Source: CAZTAR01 sp043813895 (GTDB lineage: Bacteria; Planctomycetota; Phycisphaerae; UBA1845; UTPLA1). Taken from it: a DNA stretch of 38,720 nucleotides. Where the stretch lies: NCBI GenBank assembly GCA_043813895.1, contig JBDRKQ010000257.1, positions 1-38,720 of the forward strand. Reading direction: 5' to 3'. The notes under the pieces were generated by a model, which was given only the letters and a program-made list of their open reading frames with translations, ran no database searches and was not told the origin of the DNA. Both the position numbers and the translations under genes were made by a program. Below are positions 8,285-16,426 of the stretch, one piece after another. Each line of letters opens with the position of its first letter. Positions within the stretch are counted from its first letter, which is position 1.

Positions 8285-8539
8285 ATGGCACATAAGAAGG
8301 GACAAGGGTCCACTCGAAACGGACGCGACAGCGGACCGCAGTTCAGGGGCGTCAAGCGATACGATGGCCAGGCCGTAACCACGGGCACGATCCTCGTCCG
8401 CCAATGCGGCACGCCGTTCAAGCCCGGCATGTACGTGGGCCGCGGCCGAGACGACACGCTCTTCGCGCTACGGGACGGCAAAGTTGTATTCCATGGGAAG
8501 CGGATCTCGATCGAGCCGCTGGTCGCCGCGGACAACTAG
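8285..8539 (+). CDS. rpmA: large ribosomal subunit protein bL27
   Basis: A component of the 50S subunit whose N-terminal tail reaches the peptidyl-transferase centre. The 84-residue sequence starts MAHKKGQGSTRNGRDS, the conserved bL27 N-terminus that needs no processing protease (there is no Firmicute-type cleavable extension). It continues with the expected GVKRYDGQAVTTGTILVRQ, GTPFKPGMYVGRGRDDTLFAL and GKVVF blocks. In most bacteria rplU (bL21) lies directly upstream. Here the preceding gene is an unrelated exported protein, so rplU must be elsewhere. The link to obgE downstream is conserved. Confidence 0.97.
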   Translation: MAHKKGQGSTRNGRDSGPQFRGVKRYDGQAVTTGTILVRQCGTPFKPGMYVGRGRDDTLFALRDGKVVFHGKRISIEPLVAADN

Positions 8540-8574
8540 CGGCACAACGCAAGGCGGGTGGCGACCCCCCAAGA

Positions 8575-8597
8575 GCCCCCGGCCTTGGCCGGGGGGC
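8575..8597. terminator. GC-rich hairpin between rpmA and obgE
   Basis: CCCCCGGCC and GGCCGGGGG (within 8575-8597) form a stem of at least 9 bp around a TT loop. No T-tract follows, so strong rho-independent termination is unlikely. It may attenuate read-through from rpmA or mark a mobile GC-rich repeat. The rest of 8598-8753 holds no gene. Confidence 0.4.
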
Positions 8598-8753
8598 ACG
8601 TTCTCGCACGTCGCCGGCCCATCGCCGGGCTAAAAACTGTTGTTCTTGAAAGATACGCTTCTCCTGCGGCCTCGGCAGTATCCTCGCTAAGAAGAGACTC
8701 CTTCCTCAGTCCCACAAGGCCTCAGCCGCTCCCCATGCAGTAAAGGACTGCTG

Positions 8754-9866
8754 ATGCAGTTCATTGATCAAGCGGAAATCTGCGTCCGATCCGGCAAGGG
8801 CGGCGACGGCTGCGTCAGCTTTCGGCGTGAGAAACGCGTTCCCAAGGGAGGACCGGACGGCGGCGACGGCGGCGACGGTGGGAGCGTCTTCCTCGAAGTG
8901 GACGCACAGCTCTCCACCCTCGTCGATTTCACCGGCCACCACCACTGGACCGCAAAGAACGGGCAGCCTGGCATGGGCGCCGACCGTTCGGGCAAGGGCG
9001 GGGAGCACGAGATCGTTCGCCTCCCACCGGGCACGCTCGTGTATGACCGAGGCACCGGCGTCCTGCTGAAGGACCTGGTCGAGCCCGGCGAGCGAATATG
9101 CATTGCGCCGGGCGGGAAGGGCGGACGCGGCAACGCACGCTTCGCCACGCCGACTCACCAGACACCCCGATTCGCCCAGCCCGGCGGCCAGGGTGTCGAG
9201 CGATGGCTCCGGCTCGAGCTGAAACTCATCGCGGATGTTGGCGTCATCGGGATGCCGAACGCCGGCAAGAGCACGCTGCTTTCGCGAATCTCGCGAGCCA
9301 AGCCCAAGATTGCCGACTACCCATTCACCACGCTTGTTCCGAACCTCGGCATCGTCGCTCTGTCAGGCTATCGCCGCTTCGTTGTTGCGGATGTCCCGGG
9401 CCTCATCCCCGGTGCCCATGAGGGCGCCGGTCTGGGTGATCAGTTTCTCCGACACATCGAACGCACCCGCGTCCTGCTGCATCTGGTTGACCTGTTCCCG
9501 ATGGAAGGTCAGCCCGACGCCGCCAGCGCATACAGGACGATCCGCAACGAGCTGGAGAAGTACAGCCCCACCCTCGCGAAAAAGCCGGAACTGATCGTCG
9601 CGAACAAGCTCGATCTCGCCGGCCGGCCTGATCCGCCGGAGCTGGCCCGTTTCGCGGAGGAGATGCCGGATCACACGATGGGGATCTCCGCTGTCAGCGG
9701 CATGGGCGTCGACAAGGTCACCGAACAGTTGTGGCGCATGCTCGAAGAACATCGAGCCGATCAAGAGCGTGAAGAGGCCTCTTCTCCGAAGCCCGGCGAA
9801 AGCGCTTTGCCCCCGCCCCCCCATCTTCGCGAAGACCTGGTCGATCCTGATCGAGAGGCCGAGTGA
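8754..9866 (+). CDS. obgE: Obg GTPase (CgtA/ObgE), ribosome assembly and stress response
   Basis: An essential GTPase that binds the 50S subunit during assembly and under ppGpp stress. The ATG at 8754 follows AAAGGA at normal spacing. The 370-residue protein has the glycine-rich Obg fold at residues 1-157 (FIDQAEICVRSGKGGDGCVSFRREK, several GGDGG runs). The G domain follows, with G1 GMPNAGKST (166-174), switch I ADYPFTTL (188-195), G3 DVPG (213-216) and G4 NKLD (284-287). The end (about 335-370) is a charged Glu/Pro-rich tail; the C-terminal OCT domain of some Obg proteins is absent. It follows rpmA, a conserved pairing. Confidence 0.97.
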   Translation: MQFIDQAEICVRSGKGGDGCVSFRREKRVPKGGPDGGDGGDGGSVFLEVDAQLSTLVDFTGHHHWTAKNGQPGMGADRSGKGGEHEIVRLPPGTLVYDRGTGVLLKDLVEPGERICIAPGGKGGRGNARFATPTHQTPRFAQPGGQGVERWLRLELKLIADVGVIGMPNAGKSTLLSRISRAKPKIADYPFTTLVPNLGIVALSGYRRFVVADVPGLIPGAHEGAGLGDQFLRHIERTRVLLHLVDLFPMEGQPDAASAYRTIRNELEKYSPTLAKKPELIVANKLDLAGRPDPPELARFAEEMPDHTMGISAVSGMGVDKVTEQLWRMLEEHRADQEREEASSPKPGESALPPPPHLREDLVDPDREAE

Positions 9867-9928
9867 TCCCTCACGCGATCCCCCGCCTCGACGCCTGATT
9901 CCGAAATCACTTCCTCGACACCTACCCG

Positions 9929-9957
9929 TTGATGCGGTGGTGGCCAACCCGCATAAT
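9929..9957 (+). promoter_or_regulatory. putative sigma-70 promoter for the unknown gene at 10010
   Basis: TTGATG (9929-9934), a 17-base spacer and CATAAT (9952-9957) match the sigma-70 consensus at 4 of 6 and 5 of 6 positions. The predicted start of transcription is about 45 bases before the ATG at 10010. Confidence 0.5.
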
Positions 9958-10009
9958 ATGGCCGGCGTGAAGGTCCGAAAACGCGGCCGTCTCCCGGAGG
10001 GATTGAACG

Positions 10010-10765
10010 ATGAACTTTGCATTCGGCACACACTGCGATGACTTCCACGTCGCCACCCGTCTGTTCCTCAAGCTCGATCTGGGCCTTGAGCGCGAGACAG
10101 TGCTGCACTTCTTCGATGGGATCAAACGCGAGTTTCCCGCGATGCGGAAGCTCCGACGTCAAGACGACGGATCATTGCTTCTGGAAGAAGAGGACCTGGA
10201 GAACGGTCCCAGGCGATGGCTGCGGCTCGATGAGTCAGCTATCCGGCTCGGCTTCCACAACCCGCCTCTGACCGAAGACGCCGAACGGCTTGGCCAAGTG
10301 GTCTTGGAAATGGCGCCCTATCACCTGACCCTCGGTGAGCTCGATTACGATCACCTCGAAGTGGTGTACGGCTTTGACCTGGACTACCGCGGCAACCACG
10401 ATCAGCTTGTTTCCGATACCCTGCTGGGTGACGGGCCGCTTGCCGGCATCCTGAACCACCCGGACGTGCGGCACACGATCGACACGCAGCCGTTTCTCGG
10501 TGCGTCGATCAGCGACAGTTGTGATACCCAGGCTTACATCGAGATCAAGAGTCGCACGTCCACTTACGAAGTCCGAACGCGCCAATACGACGTCCAACCG
10601 CTAAGCGTGCTCCTGACGCTGCGGAGGTATTGGGGCTTTGCCGAGTCGAGTTCCCTGCTCGACGCCCACCGCGAGTTGACGGCCCATGCCGAGGAATGGG
10701 CGACCGACCGTGTTGTGCCCATGCTCGTCAACCCGCTCGCCCATGCGATTGCCTCGCGGTCGTAA
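10010..10765 (+). CDS. conserved-looking cytoplasmic protein of unknown function
   Basis: The family is not recognised. The ATG at 10010 is preceded by GGAGG with 9 bases of spacing, and by a good promoter candidate. The 251-residue product has no signal peptide or membrane segment. It is acidic and rich in Leu and Asp, for example LFLKLDLGLERETVLHFFDGI near the N-terminus, LDYDHLEVVYGFDLDYRGNHDQLV in the middle and a basic C-terminal helix region. The LEVVYGFDLDY and 'IEIKSRTSTYEVRTRQ' strands suggest an alpha/beta fold with a central sheet. It stands alone between obgE and a dispersed inverted-repeat element. It is confidently a gene, with no functional assignment. Confidence 0.72.
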   Translation: MNFAFGTHCDDFHVATRLFLKLDLGLERETVLHFFDGIKREFPAMRKLRRQDDGSLLLEEEDLENGPRRWLRLDESAIRLGFHNPPLTEDAERLGQVVLEMAPYHLTLGELDYDHLEVVYGFDLDYRGNHDQLVSDTLLGDGPLAGILNHPDVRHTIDTQPFLGASISDSCDTQAYIEIKSRTSTYEVRTRQYDVQPLSVLLTLRRYWGFAESSSLLDAHRELTAHAEEWATDRVVPMLVNPLAHAIASRS

Positions 10766-10805
10766 CGGAGGAGCCCCCGATCTTGTACGTGTTCAGCACA
10801 TGACT

Positions 10806-10955
10806 GGGGTGGCATGGGCCGACTTGCCTGGCCTTTGAGCCATACGAAAAGGGTAGGCCGTGAGGCGAAGCCGAACCGGTTGGCCCGTGTCGAGCCCGGG
10901 TGGAGAAGCACGGGTAAGCGCCGCCGCAGGCGGCAGAGCCTACCCATGCCACCCC
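10806..10955. repeat. inverted-repeat-bounded intergenic element, copy 1 (GGGTGGCATGGG family)
   Basis: The 150-base stretch is bounded by perfect 13-base inverted arms, GGGGTGGCATGGG (10806-10818) and CCCATGCCACCCC (10943-10955). Inside are GC-rich stems, including GCCGCC-GCA-GGCGGC near 10920-10936, and the motif CACGGGTAAGC (10909-10919). A second element with the same arms and the same inner motif lies at 35860-35988. It encodes no protein. The remaining bases of 10766-11035 hold no gene. Confidence 0.8.
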
Positions 10956-11035
10956 GCTAGACGCGAACAAGGCCGGGGGCTCGCGGACTTGGTCGCTGCC
11001 TGCCTTGCGCTGTATTGTTCGCTGCGTCGCCCATC

Positions 11036-12781
11036 ATGATTCGTGAAGCCGCATCCCGGTTTGTCATCCCCGTCACGCTGATCGTGACGGTGGCGTCCGT
11101 CGTTCTCGGCTGGTGTTCGGCTGGACACATCGAGACGCTCTGGGACGAACACGTCGACCACGAAATCGCCGTCGGCCTTCAGCACCATCCACTCACCGGG
11201 GAAGAGCCCACACTGGACGCCTCACAGATGCGCCTGCCGATGTACGTTAATGCGCTGGCCTACGCGATCCTGGGGCGTGACGACCTCGCAGCCTCCCGGG
11301 CAGTCAGCCTCGCCATCGGTGGACTGACGATCCTCGCCACCGCCGCCCTCGGCCGCATGTTGTTCGGGCCTGCCGTCGGCCTGCTTGCCGCCGTCTTGCT
11401 CGGATTCTCTCCATACTTTCTCTCGTTCGCGCGGATCTCGATGACGGAGGGGGATGTCTTCTTCGCCTGCACCACAACGCTTGTGATGTGGGCGTTTGTG
11501 CGATACTTACGAAAGCCGCACGCATCCTCGTGGATGCTCGCGGCCGTTCTGCTGGCAATGGCGTTGGGCGCCAAGACCTTCGCGATCGGGCTCTTCGTGG
11601 TCTTCCCGGTGCTCGCGTGGACAACGCCCCCACCTCAGCACGTCGGCAGGCCTTCTCCCCACGGCCAGATCAAACGCCTACACAGCCTGCTCCTCGCGGG
11701 CGTGTTCCTGATAAGCGCCACTGCGGTCACGGCGTACGTCTCAAAGCTCGCCGCCGTTTTCGGCTGGGCCGTGCTCTTCGGGCTCTGGGTCGTGATCGCC
11801 CTCTTTGTCTTGCGAAATCGCGTCCTGGCTCGCGGGCGCCTTGCTCGCGTGTTCGGTATGGTCGTGTTCGCCGCAATCACCTTCTGCACGCTCATGCCCG
11901 TCCATCTCATCGAGCACGACATCCTGCGTGAGTTCGCCCGCCGGATGCTCCGCTGGGACGGCCAAGCGCCTATGGTCCTGCTGATCGACCACCTCCGCCT
12001 GTATGCGGGCATCCTGATCATCAAGCTTACTGTGCCTCTCGGCGTGCTCACCCTTGCCGCCCTGATCTTTGGCATCCTCAGTAGCCGCCGCGACGCTGCC
12101 TGGAGGGCCTGCGCCTGGCCGGTTGTCCTCTACATCGCCGCGATCTGCCTGTTGCCGCTGAGACAGACGTTCTACCTCATGGGCGTCTACCCCCTCATCA
12201 TGGTCATGACGGCGGCCCTCATCGTCTCGATCGCTCGCGGGCTGAACCGGTGGCATCTCCGTCTCCAGGTAGGCTGGCTCGTCGTCGCGGCACTCCTCGG
12301 ACACCTCGGGGCGAAGGTCCAACAGGCGTATCCCTACTTCCATCTTCATGGCTATGACCTGGTGCATGACCGCTGGCTCGGCGCGGAATCACGCGGATAC
12401 CGTAATCTCATCCAAACACCTAGCGACGGCGTGGAGTCACTCATCCGGTGGTGCAACACCGACCCGCGCGTCCGACCCGGCGATCGTGTGGTCAGCTTTC
12501 TCTGGGAGGATCAGCCCGGACAGATGGTGGACGACGTACTGCCGTCCGAACCGCGTTACATGTTCGTGCGCAGGGGCCTCTCGGCCGACAGCGACGCAGT
12601 TCCGCCCGCGCCGTCGATCGAGGATGCCGACTTCGTCCTGCTGCACATCAACAACCTCCTCGGCTACGGCGACAGGCCGCCGGACCACCCGCCGCTCGAT
12701 TCGCTCGCCGCCCGGTTCGAGGTCGTCCACACGGTTTGCCGAGGGAATCTCGCGGTCGCTTGGGTCTACGAACGGCGATAG
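11036..12781 (+). CDS. GT39/ArnT-like integral membrane glycosyltransferase
   Basis: A polytopic membrane protein (581 residues from the ATG at 11036) of the PMT/ArnT superfamily, which moves sugars from polyprenyl-phosphate donors to lipid or protein acceptors on the outer face of the membrane. After the first membrane helix comes the acidic motif DEHVDHEIA (Asp38, Glu39, Asp41), where the catalytic Asp-Glu pair of the family sits. About ten further hydrophobic helices follow, including the typical GPAVGLLAAVLLGFSPYFLSFARISMTEGDVF stretch. A soluble C-terminal domain (about residues 455-581) ends the protein. A TTG seven codons upstream is an alternative start. Acceptor and sugar cannot be told. 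Confidence 0.82.
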   Translation: MIREAASRFVIPVTLIVTVASVVLGWCSAGHIETLWDEHVDHEIAVGLQHHPLTGEEPTLDASQMRLPMYVNALAYAILGRDDLAASRAVSLAIGGLTILATAALGRMLFGPAVGLLAAVLLGFSPYFLSFARISMTEGDVFFACTTTLVMWAFVRYLRKPHASSWMLAAVLLAMALGAKTFAIGLFVVFPVLAWTTPPPQHVGRPSPHGQIKRLHSLLLAGVFLISATAVTAYVSKLAAVFGWAVLFGLWVVIALFVLRNRVLARGRLARVFGMVVFAAITFCTLMPVHLIEHDILREFARRMLRWDGQAPMVLLIDHLRLYAGILIIKLTVPLGVLTLAALIFGILSSRRDAAWRACAWPVVLYIAAICLLPLRQTFYLMGVYPLIMVMTAALIVSIARGLNRWHLRLQVGWLVVAALLGHLGAKVQQAYPYFHLHGYDLVHDRWLGAESRGYRNLIQTPSDGVESLIRWCNTDPRVRPGDRVVSFLWEDQPGQMVDDVLPSEPRYMFVRRGLSADSDAVPPAPSIEDADFVLLHINNLLGYGDRPPDHPPLDSLAARFEVVHTVCRGNLAVAWVYERR

Positions 12782-12837
12782 GCGCGGCCTCCGGCCGCGG
12801 CTGAGGGGATCAAGGGATTGAGGGATCAAGAAGTGGT

Positions 12838-12857
12838 GTCCGACCCCTGTGTCGGAC
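12838..12857. repeat. dispersed GTCCGAC/GTCGGAC hairpin, copy 1
   Basis: GTCCGAC, a 6-base loop and GTCGGAC make a perfect 7-bp stem. A second copy at 23771-23790 matches it at 18 of 20 positions and is followed by the same ACGTC-type continuation. Both lie in intergenic DNA. Confidence 0.65.
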
Positions 12858-12873
12858 GTCCGCAGTAGCGTCG

Positions 12874-12885
12874 CCCCCCCCCCCC
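12874..12885. repeat. run of twelve cytosines
   Basis: An uninterrupted C12 tract lies between two hairpins in the rimO upstream region. It is outside the chosen rimO frame, just before a GTG at 12886 that would open a longer reading frame. The exact length may be uncertain because homopolymers are error-prone in sequencing. Confidence 0.85.
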
Positions 12886-12916
12886 GTGGCCGACGAGGAG
12901 CGCGAGTTGTCTGCGA

Positions 12917-12938
12917 CGGCCGACCCGGGCGTCGGCCG
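12917..12938. repeat. perfect 8-bp GC hairpin upstream of rimO
   Basis: CGGCCGAC (12917-12924), a 6-base loop and GTCGGCCG (12931-12938) form a perfect stem. It shares the CCGAC-N6-GTCGG core with the dispersed hairpin at 12838 and may belong to the same repeat family. Confidence 0.55.
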
Positions 12939-13008
12939 CTGCAGAGGAACTCAAGCTACCGTAGGATGCTATGGATCACCCGCGAATCACCCGTACGGAG
13001 TATCGCCT

Positions 13009-14400
13009 GTGACGAAACCAAGTGTCTCGTTCGTGTCACTGGGTTGCCCCAAGAACCTCGTCGACTCCGAGAAGATGCTCGGGCTCCTCGCGGAGGCCGG
13101 ATGTCCGCTCATTGGCGAAGGGGCGCAGTCAGACGTGAGGGTCATCAACACTTGTGGCTTCCTCGGTGCCGCCCGAGATGAAGCTCTGGAAGTCATACAA
13201 GAGGCCGCCGAGGCCAAACGAAAAGGTGAGATCAAGCGAATCATCGTCGTCGGTTGCCTCGTCCAACGCGACGGCCGCGGACTCATCGAGCAGGTGCCGG
13301 AGATCGACGCGCTCGTCGGCGTCAACAATCGTCGCGACGTCGTTAAGGCGGTGCTGCGGCATGATGCTCACGACATGGCAGACCGCACAGTGTGGCTCGG
13401 AGACTATCACCCGACCTCGTGGAAAGGCGCAAATCAGTCAGACAGGGCGAGGCTTCGCTTGACGCCGCCGCACTACGCCTACCTCCGTGTGAGCGAAGGC
13501 TGCGATCAGCAATGTACGTTTTGCACGATCCCGCTGATCCGCGGCCCGATGCACAGCAAGCCGATCGAGGAGATTCTCGCCGAGGCCCGTGAACTCGCCG
13601 AGGACGGCACGGTCGAACTCAATCTCATCGGTCAGGACACGACCAGCTACGGCCGCGACATCGGCTACGAACCGGGCCTCGCCGGCCTTCTTCGCGAGCT
13701 GAATAGCCTCAGCGGCATCGCGTGGATCCGCCTGATGTACGCCTATCCTTCCGATTTCTCCAACGAGATGATCGAGGCCGTCTCCGACCTCGACCGCGTC
13801 GTGAAGTACATCGACCTGCCGCTGCAACACATTAATGACGGCATTCTCAAGGCGATGCACCGCCGGGTTACGCGAAAGGAAACCGAGTCGCTTCTTCAGA
13901 AGTTGCGCACGCGAATCCCGGGGGTTGCGATCAGAACGACTTTCATCGCCGGCTTCCCCGGCGAGACTGACGCCGCATTCGAGGAACTCCTGGGATTCGT
14001 AAAGGAATTCGGCTTTGACGCCATGGGCGTTTTCCCCTATTCCAACGAACCGGACACGCCGGCCGGCCGGATCAAAACACAACTGCCCCCTGACGTGATC
14101 GACGCACGAGTCGAGGCTCTCATGCTCGCCCAGCAGGACATTGCTTTCGCCAGGGCCGCGTCGCGCGTCGGCGATCGGATGTGCGTTCTGATTGACGACT
14201 ATCCGCAGGACGCCGGAAGCCCCGCACGTCACCAAGGCCAAGCCCCCGAAGTCGACAGCATCGTCCTCGTTGAAGACGGCGGCTACGGGCCCGGGAGCTT
14301 CGTCACGGTTCGGTGCACGCACAGCAAGGACTACGACCTTGTCGCTCGCGCTGTCGACGAAGCCGATTCCGGTTCGCCGCAGTGCCTCGCTCAACAATAA
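13009..14400 (+). CDS. rimO: ribosomal protein uS12 methylthiotransferase RimO
   Basis: A radical-SAM enzyme that adds a methylthio group to the conserved aspartate of ribosomal protein uS12. The GTG at 13009 is chosen (463 aa): CGGAG lies 8 bases upstream, and the conserved N-terminus (SFVSLGCPKNLVDSE) begins six residues later. The longer frame from 12886 runs through repeats. The N-terminal MTTase domain has the three auxiliary-cluster cysteines Cys13, Cys49 and Cys83. The radical-SAM motif is Cys165-x3-Cys169-x2-Cys172 (GCDQQCTFC). A TRAM domain lies at the C-terminus (from about residue 385). LGCPKN and the IPLIRG block favour RimO over MiaB. It converges on the dsrP gene, with 44 bases between. 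Confidence 0.95.
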   Translation: MTKPSVSFVSLGCPKNLVDSEKMLGLLAEAGCPLIGEGAQSDVRVINTCGFLGAARDEALEVIQEAAEAKRKGEIKRIIVVGCLVQRDGRGLIEQVPEIDALVGVNNRRDVVKAVLRHDAHDMADRTVWLGDYHPTSWKGANQSDRARLRLTPPHYAYLRVSEGCDQQCTFCTIPLIRGPMHSKPIEEILAEARELAEDGTVELNLIGQDTTSYGRDIGYEPGLAGLLRELNSLSGIAWIRLMYAYPSDFSNEMIEAVSDLDRVVKYIDLPLQHINDGILKAMHRRVTRKETESLLQKLRTRIPGVAIRTTFIAGFPGETDAAFEELLGFVKEFGFDAMGVFPYSNEPDTPAGRIKTQLPPDVIDARVEALMLAQQDIAFARAASRVGDRMCVLIDDYPQDAGSPARHQGQAPEVDSIVLVEDGGYGPGSFVTVRCTHSKDYDLVARAVDEADSGSPQCLAQQ

Positions 14401-14444
14401 TCGCTGGGCTGCCGATCGTCTCGCGGTCTTCACGCACGTGCTGT

Positions 14445-15629
14445 TCAGGATCGACGGAGGACCCTCGCCCCTGTCGGGAGCAACTTGAACGTCTTCAAGC
14501 CCCAAACAAACAGGAAGCCGATCATTCCCAGGACGCCGAGCGCCTGGACCACCTCGATCGAGCTCACCGAGTAGCTTGCGATTCCCTCCTCGATCCCGGA
14601 CCCGGCGATTTCCATACCCGGGAAAAGATCCGGCGGGTGTGTCAACCCGGGAAGCACGATCACGTACCTCTCGCACAGGACGCCGAACACAACCAACACG
14701 GACGCAAAGACAACCCAAGGAACAGACTTTCCCGCCGTTCGATTGAAAAGTATCAATAGTGGAGTGCAACAGCCGACCAAAATAAGCCCACCCCAGAAAA
14801 GCACACTATGAAAACCGCTGAAAAGGTAATACATGGCGGCGTCACGCAATTCAACAACATAGGCTCGGTATGCATTCTCCACCGCCAGGAAGTATACAAC
14901 CACAAGAAGGCAGACAGCCAGGAATCTCCCCAGCCACAACACAAGCTCATCGTCAACATGCCGTTTCGTGATCTTGAACAGCGCGACTATCATCACGATC
15001 ATAAAGGCCGTGCCCGAGGCCATCGCGGCGGCTACGAACGCTGCCGGCAGTAAGGGCGACTCGTAGAGCACCCTGGCCCCGAATCCGAAAATCGCCCCCG
15101 TGCCGGTGTGAACGCAAAACGCCCACCCGAACGCCAGCGTGGCCACGACCTTCGTCAATCTTGTTTTTTCGTTGAACAGCGCCCAGAGGTAAATAACGCA
15201 GATCAGAATATGACCGTTGTACAGCAGGGGATTGATCGAGAACATCGACTGAAGATTGAAGTGTACGAAGGGCTCGACGAAGACCCTGTCCAGCCTTCCC
15301 TGATCGGTGAGGATAGACAGAAGGCCCGCTATGAGAAAGAGCATGGCGAGATAAACAGCCAGCCTCGCGAATGGTTTGTACTCCAGCTTGCCGAAGACGC
15401 CGTAAAGGCCCGAGATCACCAGAGACCCGGCCGACAGCCCAATGTAGTAGACGGCCATGACAATCTGGAGTCCCCATGGGACCCGGTTCGTCATGCCTGT
15501 CATCCAGAGTCCGTTCTCGCTGGCGCACCAGGTCGCAGTGAGCCCGGCAAGTGCCAGCACTGCCAGAACGGCTAACACCATGTAGTACCGGACCGACCGC
15601 CCCTCAATGCTCTCAAACTGGATCTCCAT
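14445..15629 (-). CDS. dsrP: DsrP-like NrfD/PsrC-family quinone-interacting membrane subunit
   Basis: The last gene of the qmoABC-dsrJOP operon. The ATG at 15629 has GAGGT 6 bases upstream and lies 22 bases after the dsrO stop. The 394-residue product has about ten hydrophobic helices in the NrfD/PsrC arrangement, for example SVRYYMVLAVLAVLALAGL, WGLQIVMAVYYIGLSAGSL, and GHILICVIYLWALF. In DsrMKJOP, DsrP exchanges electrons between menaquinone and the periplasmic DsrJO subunits. The internal motif 'RVPWGLQI..YYIGLSAGS' and the position right after a Tat-type four-cluster ferredoxin support DsrP. A related NrfD protein of another complex cannot be excluded by sequence reading alone. Its base composition looks less GC-rich than the genes around it. 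Confidence 0.85.
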   Translation of the reverse strand: MEIQFESIEGRSVRYYMVLAVLAVLALAGLTATWCASENGLWMTGMTNRVPWGLQIVMAVYYIGLSAGSLVISGLYGVFGKLEYKPFARLAVYLAMLFLIAGLLSILTDQGRLDRVFVEPFVHFNLQSMFSINPLLYNGHILICVIYLWALFNEKTRLTKVVATLAFGWAFCVHTGTGAIFGFGARVLYESPLLPAAFVAAAMASGTAFMIVMIVALFKITKRHVDDELVLWLGRFLAVCLLVVVYFLAVENAYRAYVVELRDAAMYYLFSGFHSVLFWGGLILVGCCTPLLILFNRTAGKSVPWVVFASVLVVFGVLCERYVIVLPGLTHPPDLFPGMEIAGSGIEEGIASYSVSSIEVVQALGVLGMIGFLFVWGLKTFKLLPTGARVLRRS

Positions 15630-15651
15630 ATGACACCTCACAGGCACGCGT

Positions 15652-16392
15652 CTACAAACCGATGTAGTAGACTTTCGGTTCTGTGCCGAGATCCTCACGG
15701 ATGCGTTTGACGGGATTGCCGGAGATCAACCCGGAGATGCGGCTCTCCGGATCGTTCAGATCGCCCACGACCAGGGCCCCGGCGCCGGCTTTCTTGCACG
15801 CTTCCACGCACGCCGGGCTTTCGCCCCTGTCCAGGCGATGGGCGCACAATGTGCATCCCTCCGCCACCCCGTGTGACCTCTTGGGATGGTCCTTGTTGGG
15901 CCATTCCTCGGTTTCCTTGAAGTTGAAGTAGCGGACATTATAGGGACACGCCACAACACAATACCTGCACCCTATGCACCTGTGGTGATCGATTATGACG
16001 ATGCCGTCGTCGCGCTTGTAGGTTGCCTGCACGGGACACACCTGCGCGCACGGCGGCTTGTCGCAATGATTGCACAACAGAATAACCGACTGCTCCGCGG
16101 CATCACCTCCGTGCTTCTCCTTGAGAGCAGCTTTTCTGATCCAGTGTATATCCCAGCGGCTGTCACCATGGTAGGCGACGTTATTCTCTTCCCTGCACGC
16201 CTTCAGACAGGCGGTGCAGCCCTGCCGACACTTGTTCAGGTTGACAACCATCCCCCATCTGCGCTTCGACAAAGTGTCCGGAGGCTTTGCCGCACCACCG
16301 ACTGACACTGTCAGCAGGCGTGCCGCATAGGCGCAGGAGGCCCCCGTCAACAAGACGCCGGCACCGGTTCTGAGAAACTCTCGCCTGTCCAT
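15652..16392 (-). CDS. dsrO: DsrO-like periplasmic ferredoxin with four [4Fe-4S] motifs and Tat signal
   Basis: An electron-transfer subunit of 246 residues. It begins MDRREFLRTGAG, a twin-arginine export signal (Arg3-Arg4) followed by a hydrophobic stretch, so it should be folded and loaded with clusters before export. Sixteen cysteines form four cluster-binding groups: Cys55/59/62/66, Cys107/110/115/119, Cys139/142/145/149 and Cys180/183/195/199. This is the DsrO/HmeA layout, distinct from cytoplasmic NrfC-like proteins by its signal. It lies between the triheme cytochrome DsrJ (34 bases upstream) and the membrane protein DsrP. The three are expected to form the periplasmic electron path to or from the quinone pool. 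Confidence 0.9.
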   Translation of the reverse strand: MDRREFLRTGAGVLLTGASCAYAARLLTVSVGGAAKPPDTLSKRRWGMVVNLNKCRQGCTACLKACREENNVAYHGDSRWDIHWIRKAALKEKHGGDAAEQSVILLCNHCDKPPCAQVCPVQATYKRDDGIVIIDHHRCIGCRYCVVACPYNVRYFNFKETEEWPNKDHPKRSHGVAEGCTLCAHRLDRGESPACVEACKKAGAGALVVGDLNDPESRISGLISGNPVKRIREDLGTEPKVYYIGL

Positions 16393-16426
16393 CGTTCCTG
16401 TTTACTCCACGCGGTCGCACTGTCGC

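Noticed and set aside
12886..13008. Longer N-terminus for RimO from the GTG at 12886
   Set aside because: The extra 41 residues run through a hairpin and are not RimO-like; a Shine-Dalgarno and the conserved start favour 13009.
13438..14769. A 443-codon minus-strand open frame across rimO and the end of dsrP
   Set aside because: It spans two real genes in shadow frames and has no motif or ribosome-binding site.
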